Shown here one piece after another: positions 57,283 through 64,000 of a DNA stretch of 64,000 bases; position 1 is the first letter of the stretch; every line of letters begins with the position of its first letter. Position numbers and translations under genes: made by a program. The notes under the pieces were generated by a model, which saw nothing but the letters and a program-made list of their open reading frames with translations, was not told the origin of the DNA and did not search any database. The stretch spans positions 1,414,853 through 1,478,852 of the forward strand of contig WFMF01000009.1 in the NCBI GenBank assembly GCA_011033025.1. Reading direction: 5' to 3'. The stretch comes from Beroe forskalii (lineage: Eukaryota > Ctenophora > Nuda > Beroida > Beroidae).

Positions 57283-59731
57283 ATGAAGATCTGGCACGTG
57301 TTAGCATTGCTAGCTGTGCTATATCTAAACACTGCGAGCCAGAAAGTACTACCATGCTCCAGTGCCAAGGAGCTATTTGAATATTGTCTTAAAAACGGTA
57401 AGTCTTATTAGCACGGTGTCTTAAGAAAAGTTAAAACGATGCTGCAAAGCTGCAGTTACCTAGATATTCCTTAGATATACATAGATAGAATGTGTCACTA
57501 AACATATCAAACAGTTAACTAGCTAAATTCTATAAACAAGTGAGCTGTGACGGTACTTACAAGGTTTACTTGTCTGAAGGTGGTACTATATTATGAGACA
57601 ACACTACCAGCTTGCCAATCAGTATCAGTAAGTCAGTAAGTAGTAACACTAAAATACCATCTGGATTAACAAACTCTGCTCTTCCACCAGGCTACACCCC
57701 AACAAAGGTAGTGGGTTGTACCGTTGGATCCAGGAGGAATGGACTGGACTCAGGACGATGTATGGGGGCGGAGAGGAAGCTGCACTCTTACTGCGGGTAC
57801 AGGCACTGCCCTGAATGGGAGCCCCGAGTGGACAGTAACGCGACAGTGTCGGTGGCTTCAGACAATGACGAGTGCACTGTGGTCGGGATGCGGGCCATGG
57901 CAGACGGTGGCAGCTCAGTGGACGCCGCCATAGCCACTCTCCTGTGTCTGGGTGCCGTGCAGCCGCATTCTAACGGCATTGGAGGCGGCGGCTTCATGCT
58001 CATCCACAGCGGTGCCGCTAATACAGCCATAAACTTCAGAAACACGGCACCTAGAGCTGCTTACAAGGACATGTTCGTGGAGAACCCCAGGGAGTCAGTC
58101 TTTGGAGGCAAGGCAGTCAGTGTGCCTGGCGAGGTAGCCGGCTACTTCCAGGCTCACAAACAGTTCGGCAAGCTCAATTGGGAGGAACTATTCGCTCCAT
58201 CGATAACGATGCTGAGGGAAGGAGTCAGGGTGACAGCGCACATGGAGATGGCATTGAAAAAGGTTAAAGATGAACTTATCAAGGATGAAGTGGCGAGTAA
58301 CATCTTCTTTAAGGACGGAAATGATCCAAACTCATATCTTTTAGAAGGTGATAAATTTACAAACAAGAGATTAGCTTCGGCCTATGAGGCTATCGCTAAG
58401 AAAGGGCCCAATGCGTTCTACAAGAAGAAAATAGCGCAAAACATCGTAGAAGCCGCGGTTAGTTCGAAAACTTAAATAATTTTCAGTTTCAAACCTAATA
58501 GAAAACTACAGTTATTACTTACTGTTCTTTAATTTCTTATTTTCGGGAATGGTATCTAAAGCATTGAAATTTGTTTAGGTACAGGTATCGAAACAATGCG
58601 TTCAAGTAGTTATCACTGCGACTACCTGCTTTCTGGTTGTGATATTTAGCAGCTAATCACTTCATATCCATAAAATATATCATATATGTGATAATTGACT
58701 AACTTCAGGAGGCCCGGGGAGGCATCCTCACCCTCGGCGATCTGACGAAGTACAGGGTGAAGGTGGAGGAGCCGATGAGTGTGGATTACCGGTCCCTGAA
58801 CGTGCTGACCACGCCCTCACCCTCCTCCGGTCACGTGATATCCCTCATCCTCCAGCTGCTCAACAACTTCGACATCTCCCAGAACAACACCGCCTCCTAC
58901 AACAAGATCCTGGAGGCGTTCAGGTTTGGGTACGCGATGCGAGGCTACACTGGCGACAAGGACTTCTCCAGACAGACCCGGTGGGTGATCCGCAAGATAA
59001 GGGATGGCTCGTGGGCAAGGGACATCCTGTCGAAACACTTCAAAGAGAACAGTGACGGTCTGATAGAGCCGTACGACACACCGCAGGAGTACAGGGATGG
59101 AGGGCCAATCTACTCGGTACGAGACGGGGTTCACACCACTCACGTGTCAATAGTAGGACCTGAAGGAGACGCTGTGTCGGTGATGTCGTCAGTCAACACC
59201 TACTTCGGCTCCTGTGTCATGACACAGGATGGTATCGTGCTCAACAACGAGATGAACGACTTCTCCATCCCCGGAGTTATCAACGAGTTCGGCTTCCCTG
59301 CTGCTCCTGAGAACTACATAGCGCCCAGGAAGCGGGCTCAGTCCTCTGCCAGCCCTCTCATAGCCCTGGACGAGGAGGGCAAGGTGGTGTTCGTGTCAGG
59401 GGCAGCAGGAGGGTCTCGCATCATCACCAGCACAGTTCTGTCCCTGATCAGGGCAGTGGATTGGGGCATGAGTCTGGAGGAGAATGCCCACGCACCCCGG
59501 GTACATGATCAGCTGAACATGGTCGTGAAGTACGAGCCATGGCTGTCACCTCGTATTGTGGAGGAGTTGAGGGAGCTGGGGTATGTGATGGAGGCATACC
59601 CGGAGGGGAGCGTGCCCAGTGTAGTTAACACCTACTCGAGACTTTACCAGAACATGGACGAGGCCTGGGGAGACCCCAGGAAGGGCGGCAGTGGGAGATC
59701 TGACGACATTGAGTCAGTCAGAGAATATTAG
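57283..59731 (+). CDS. Gamma-glutamyltransferase, three exons
   Basis: Exons 57283-57397, 57691-58457 and 58709-59731 join in phase to give 634 residues. The enzyme cleaves or transfers the gamma-glutamyl group of glutathione outside the cell. Residues 1-20 are a signal peptide or anchor (MKIWHVLALLAVLYLNTAS). An unusual Cys-rich stretch of about 50 residues follows. The family core starts at GGSSVDAAIATLLC. The substrate carboxylate-binding Arg is in NFRNTAPRAA. The autoprocessing, catalytic Thr is in TTHVSIVGPEGDAVS (about residue 437), followed by the NTYFGS, LNNEMNDFS and GAAGGSRI motifs. It therefore looks catalytically competent. Intron 1 donor is GGTAAGTC, acceptor CTTCCACCAG; intron 2 donor GCG|GTTAGT, acceptor AACTTCAG. 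Exon 3 is markedly G+C-rich at third positions. Confidence 0.92.
58458..58708 (+). other. Intron 2 of the gamma-glutamyltransferase gene
   Basis: 251 bp, AT-rich, phase 0. Reading straight through gives a stop shortly after the GTTAGT donor. The reading frames on either side only make a full-length enzyme when it is removed. Confidence 0.85.
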
Positions 59732-60974
59732 TTTGTAAATTTGTAAGGATTGGGATGGATAATTGATGCCGTAATCTGTAAATACTCAGGGCAGTACTTT
59801 CACCACAATTACGAAAAGGCCTGATAATTTGGGAGGCTGAGGCTAATCTGATTATTTACAGAAGACGGGAGATTTTAAAATGAGAGCGTGGGATATAAAA
59901 CGTTGTTATAATGTGATCAGTAGCTCATTCAGTTTTATCGTTCAAATATAAAATTTCCGCTGAGAAAAGTTGTAAGGATTGAGGTTATGGATACTGGACA
60001 TGCAATGTTAAATCCGTCAAATCCTACAGCTTGCCGTACCAATCATTATCTTAATATTCTGATTTGCATAAACTACAGTTCTATAAGCCAAATTTTCAAT
60101 ATTTTCATGTGTCACAATTACCTAATTTGAAGTGTTTTACAGTTTTAATTTATGACTAAGAACTTAAAGAATTAAGAAGTAAGAAAGAGTAAAATGTCAA
60201 TGAAGATAACTGAAGAAGTAAATTTTGAATAATAATTATCAAAGAAGTAACTTGGTAGACATTTCGTCAAAAATATGGTTATTGCGAGTAATTGAAAAGT
60301 TTAAATGAAAAGTAATCATGATGAATTACTACAATTTTTCAGCGATCATGATCCACAATAGACACAAAAGGAACTGAGCACTGAGCCCACAATGACAAAT
60401 GCACTGTAGGCACCTTAACCACGCGGGAAGGACAGTTAGCCGTTGAGACAGTGGCATTTAAACAGAAGATTCGATTAAGTGGTCGGTTCACTGAAACATT
60501 CAAATAACGACGAGAAAGAAATTCCAATAAACAAAGTGCTGGGGAGAGTCAGTACGTTGCATCTCCTAACACAGGTTTAAATTACCGTTGTCATGACTCG
60601 TAGCTAAGATAAACGCTCAACACCTGCCCCACGCTATTTAATTTAATGCCATTTAAGTATTTAATAGAGTTATTATAGACAATCAATTTAGAAGTGCATT
60701 GAATAAAGCTGCTGAACGAAATTTATTGTTCATGAAATCAGGAACGTATGTCAAAGTATGAATAGCTTTGTCTAATCCGGGCAAAGTCAGTGAATCAGTA
60801 AAGATCCTTGATGTAACTCCAGCCTAGATAAAATTAAATTAGGATATCAGCTATTATCTGACGAAAAAGTACTTAAAGAATTTCATGCGAAACCTGTCAC
60901 ATATCAGAAATCAAAATTTTCAGAAATTTGGGCGGAGGGCCATATGTAATCCGTCAAACTTGTTCTTAATAAAT
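59732..60974. other. Convergent intergenic region
   Basis: Lies between the 3' ends of the gamma-glutamyltransferase (plus) and the SRCR/Ly6 gene (minus). AT-rich, with no gene recognised. Confidence 0.6.
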
Positions 60975-61838
60975 TCAAAACATAAGTGAAAACACAGTAA
61001 ACCAGGCATCAACTTCCAGAAGTATAAGTTTCATGACAAAGTTTAAAGATTCCAGCACTTTTTGAAACATGGCCACACTGCCTCCGGCAATTTGTTTAGT
61101 GTTAACGTCAAGTAACGGTAGAAACATTGCATTACAATGGCTAGCAGAGCAGTCATTGCAGTAACAAGTAGTCCCAGCCTCGCACTCTGTCAACTGATCC
61201 ACACACCGAGTCTGGGAGCATCCCAGGAAATCCTCTGTTTCTCCATCCCTCACTTTAACGCTCCTGACACAGCCCACATCAGCCATGGAGCACCTCTCCG
61301 TGGCACTGGTAACGATATCGTAGTTACACGACACTCCTCCCGCACACACATTGCACAGACTCCTCTCTTGACACTTCAAGTACAGGTCCGAGTAGTGTGA
61401 GCACTGACCACTGATCTCGTCATACGAACACCGCCTCAGGTCAGATATCTCGGCACTCGCACAGTCCAAACCGTTGAGGAAGGTGGGTTGCGCGGCGTCA
61501 GCCATCTCGAACTTGCGCGACAAGCTGCGCGGCACCGTCACCAGTTTCCCGAAGTCTGTGTAGTGGAGACTAGCGCAGATAGCGTTGAGTGTCTGGGTGG
61601 TGATCCTCCGGGAGCAGATAGTGCCCCAGTAAAAGCTGTGTCGGGATGGACTCTCCGGGGAGGAGTAAGGCATGCAAACTTCTACTCGACCCACGAAGCT
61701 CTCTTTAAAAGCCCCCTCGTACGGCACTCCCGCCTGGGTTAGGTTCAGTAGACGAGTCTTGCCAGCCAGGGACGAGGGACACGAGTAGTGAGGGAGCGAG
61801 GCACGAGCAACGTGTAATACTAGCAGCAGGTAAATCAT
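60975..61838 (-). CDS. Secreted or GPI-anchored protein with SRCR and Ly6/uPAR-like domains, single exon
   Basis: 287 residues from ATG at 61838. The frame is open 11 codons further, but only to a GTG close to the TATA box, so the ATG is preferred. Residues 1-14 form a signal peptide (MIYLLLVLHVARAS). An SRCR domain spans about 50-156: GRVEVC, YWGTICSRR, LNAICASL, FLNGLDCASAE, LRRCSYDE, CSHYSDLYLKC. Residues 162-236 form a compact Cys-rich module of 12 cysteines starting CNVC and ending CYCND-C-x4-CN, the layout of Ly6/uPAR three-finger folds. A moderately hydrophobic C-terminus (about 262-287) could be a GPI-attachment signal but contains charged residues. Likely a cell-surface or secreted recognition protein; ligand unknown. 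No sign of a break. Confidence 0.75.
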   Translation of the reverse strand: MIYLLLVLHVARASLPHYSCPSSLAGKTRLLNLTQAGVPYEGAFKESFVGRVEVCMPYSSPESPSRHSFYWGTICSRRITTQTLNAICASLHYTDFGKLVTVPRSLSRKFEMADAAQPTFLNGLDCASAEISDLRRCSYDEISGQCSHYSDLYLKCQERSLCNVCAGGVSCNYDIVTSATERCSMADVGCVRSVKVRDGETEDFLGCSQTRCVDQLTECEAGTTCYCNDCSASHCNAMFLPLLDVNTKQIAGGSVAMFQKVLESLNFVMKLILLEVDAWFTVFSLMF

Positions 61839-61894
61839 CTTGCGAAATGTCTCATAAAATGCGACGTACACGGTGTATTCAATATATTATGTAT

Positions 61895-61903
61895 GCTTTT
61901 ATA
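61895..61903 (-). promoter_or_regulatory. TATA box of the SRCR/Ly6 gene
   Basis: TATAAAAGC on the minus strand, 57-65 bp upstream of the chosen ATG. A start of transcription about 30 bp downstream would fall near 61,873, leaving a short 5' UTR and excluding the upstream GTG. Confidence 0.55.
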
Positions 61904-64000
61904 CGCAGTATTGAGTGTGCTGTGGCAGCTCAAAACATAAAAAGGAGCTGAAAAGATGAGGCTTATAATGCTAGGAATGTTCTAAATTACACTTAAAAGC
62001 CTATATATTAATCATATAGCTAGTTGGTACTCAATTTTATGATTTCCCCAATAAAATAATAAATCGGATTCCACACAAAACGAGTTTTCCTAGTTTTAAG
62101 TAAAAAAGATTGGCAATAAAAATGAAACATATTACGAGAATAATATTCCCTATCGAATTGAATTCTTGAATTGCAATTTTGTTTTTGATAGGACTTTTAT
62201 AGCCGCAGCCGCTGTATGGCCAATTTCACATCTTCTAATCCATAAAAATCGTTGTTTTTATAGTTTTACACTTACATATTATGGCGATTTATACTGAAAC
62301 GGCCGTTTTAGCCCAAAAACGTGAATTTTCCTATAAACGAAAAAAGTGATTTTTATGTCATTTTATTTTTGTCAGAAGAAATTTAAAAAACACACTTTCG
62401 CTCTCTGGGAAATATACACTATGCTTGATACATGTCATTCTATTTCCTCCCGTTACCATATCTCATAACATGAAAGTTATTTTTTAGAGCTTGGATGCAC
62501 TGGATCACGGTAAGGCATAATATACTGAATATGATGTAGTCCTCTAATTTTTCTCTTGTGTTCTTACTTGAGTTCCCTGACGATAAGTCTAGCGTTACCC
62601 CGCGGTATCATAAGTGCCGTTCCTCACTTTCCATACGTAAAGCTATGATATTAATGATTTTGGAATCGGAGGATGTCTTTAATTAATCGAATTTGATGTT
62701 GTCCTCTTCTCACCCCCTGCGAAAAAGTGGAGGTTCAACGTCATCAACTCAACACACCGTTCTATGTGATATTAACGACATTTTAACCGCCGACGATGAT
62801 CTGTAAACATATTAATCCTTGGCGGAGTCATCAAGCTTGATGTATAATACGTGGCTGTAGTATTCAACCGCAATGAATAATTGCCTGTGGAACTTGAGGG
62901 TAAATGTGAAAGGCTATGATGAGGATCAGCAATCAAAGTAATTTCCTCGATACTTCATACCATATTCATAAATCATATGGTGCATTATGAAATCTAATTT
63001 ATCATGATAGGCCACAATTGTCCATTTTGGCTGAAGTGGACTGTGGAGTCATTGCTACCATTGTATATCAAAAGCTTAAATTTGTTACTTTGCCAATGCC
63101 TTTTTCGCACTGTACGGTATTATGTACATAAAAAATTTGCTAATTAATAAAAGTTAATTCAATTAGGACATCCTTTGAAATTTTTGGGGACGACCAATTA
63201 ACAATGATATCGATCTGGGGAACCGAGTGACAAATCACCGTTTGTGTCCTCCAGAATTTTCTAATTTTAAAGTTTTAAGCTCAAGAAACTTTGCACGCCA
63301 TTCCAGTTTGGTCCAAGTTATGAGATACTGCTTTTCAAACTTGAATCGTGACCGATTTCAAGATTCATAGCCGCATTAAAACCTTGATTTCGGTTATAGA
63401 ATGAGTTAAAGGCCGCGGAGGAGAGGGTGTTTTCAAATGATTACGTTTGATTACGGAGAGGGATTTTGGTGATTGATTACGTAATCAAATCATCCCATTT
63501 TCGACACAATTGTTGAAATTTTTGTCACAAATTCTCGTTATTTTCTCGGAAAATTTTTCAGCAAAATTTCCTAACTATTTTCTAAATTTTCGAAAGTGAA
63601 ACCAGTAACGACAATGAATATTCAAGTATTTACACAGTCCATTTTCTTCCATGTCTACTCAACTAGGTGGGGGGGTGGCCGTGATAACGTAATATTCCCC
63701 TAAAGAGCTTTTAAGGGTACAACCCCTCATATTTTGAAAACGAATTTGAGATATGAGTTACCAGGACATTTGGGCGTGTATAAACATTTTGACGGTGGTC
63801 TGAGTCTATAGGTCCAACATTGCCTTGTGAGGCCACGATAAAATTATGTTCAAAAATCGAAATTTTATCGGAGAGGAGATAGCCATTTTTGATTGCATTC
63901 GATTCGTCTCGAGTCGAGACGAATGAGCAATCACTATTTTTTTCGCTACTTTCTTCCATTTTCAATGTTTCGGCATGAAATTTTCAGAATCGCTTTGAAG
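61904..64000. other. Non-coding 3' end of the window
   Basis: AT-rich. Near 62,205 is a short match to 38,612 (CCGCTGTATGGC then ACATCTTCTA). Near 63,420-63,500 are several GATTACG/GTAATC repeats, including the palindrome TGATTACGTAATCA. No gene seen. Confidence 0.5.
63902..63924. repeat. 23-bp perfect palindrome
   Basis: ATTCGTCTCGA-G-TCGAGACGAAT: two exact 11-bp arms around one base. Confidence 0.9.

Noticed and set aside
61838-61871. Eleven extra N-terminal codons on the SRCR/Ly6 protein
   Set aside because: They start at GTG, sit at the predicted transcription start and would spoil the signal peptide.
1-64000. CRISPR array, operon or bacterial gene cluster
   Set aside because: Introns, LINE content and metazoan gene families rule out a prokaryotic source. 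No direct-repeat and spacer pattern is present.

Overview
The window is nuclear DNA from an invertebrate animal. The genes carry spliceosomal introns, the intergenic DNA is AT-rich and crowded with small inverted-repeat elements, and there is an L2/CR1-type LINE whose ORF1 has a PHD finger and zinc knuckles. The gene content is metazoan: axonemal dynein heavy chain, gamma-glutamyltransferase, an SRCR plus Ly6-type secreted protein, and an XK-like membrane protein. I cannot name the species from the sequence. The organism must build motile cilia, because its largest gene is an outer-arm dynein heavy chain.

Layout. Bases 1-2107 are non-coding, with MITE-like repeats and a 24-bp minisatellite that starts right at a stop codon. 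Bases 2108-22878 (minus strand) hold a complete DNAH5/DNAH8-type dynein heavy chain. I resolved 16 exons with consistent phases, giving about 4,570 residues, of which about 3,684 come from one uninterrupted 11-kb exon. Further phase-compatible candidate first exons lie at 23710-23754 and 28110-28381. Bases 29821-31832 are intergenic, with a large palindromic minisatellite. Bases 31833-36190 are the LINE (minus strand), abutting an oppositely oriented PHD-finger fragment at about 36240-36870.

Bases 36871-51245 (minus strand) are a second, partial copy of the dynein gene. Exons 2-10 have exactly the same lengths and phases as copy 1, and exon 13 begins identically. However, exon 12 and the end of exon 11 are gone, and exon 13 is cut off at codon ~522 by the transposon cluster. 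Only the tail (non-motor) region remains. Nested in its enlarged intron 4 are a two-exon XK-like multi-pass membrane protein gene (43462-46998, same strand) and an isolated GC-rich exon on the plus strand.

Bases 51246-57282 hold no gene I can support, apart from repeat and retroposon-like DNA. A three-exon gamma-glutamyltransferase follows on the plus strand (57283-59731). A single-exon secreted or GPI-anchored SRCR plus Ly6-like protein lies on the minus strand (60975-61838) behind a TATA box. The remainder to 64000 is non-coding.

The strongest oddities are: (i) the tandem dynein pair, with one copy reduced to a tail; (ii) a 121-bp stretch that is 100% identical between the two copies in the same intron, although the neighbouring exon is only roughly 70% identical; (iii) a set of alternative first exons that all end in phase 0; and (iv) the SRCR/Ly6 domain pairing. 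The XK-like, gamma-glutamyltransferase and SRCR/Ly6 genes share a GC-rich codon style that contrasts with the AT-rich dynein copies.
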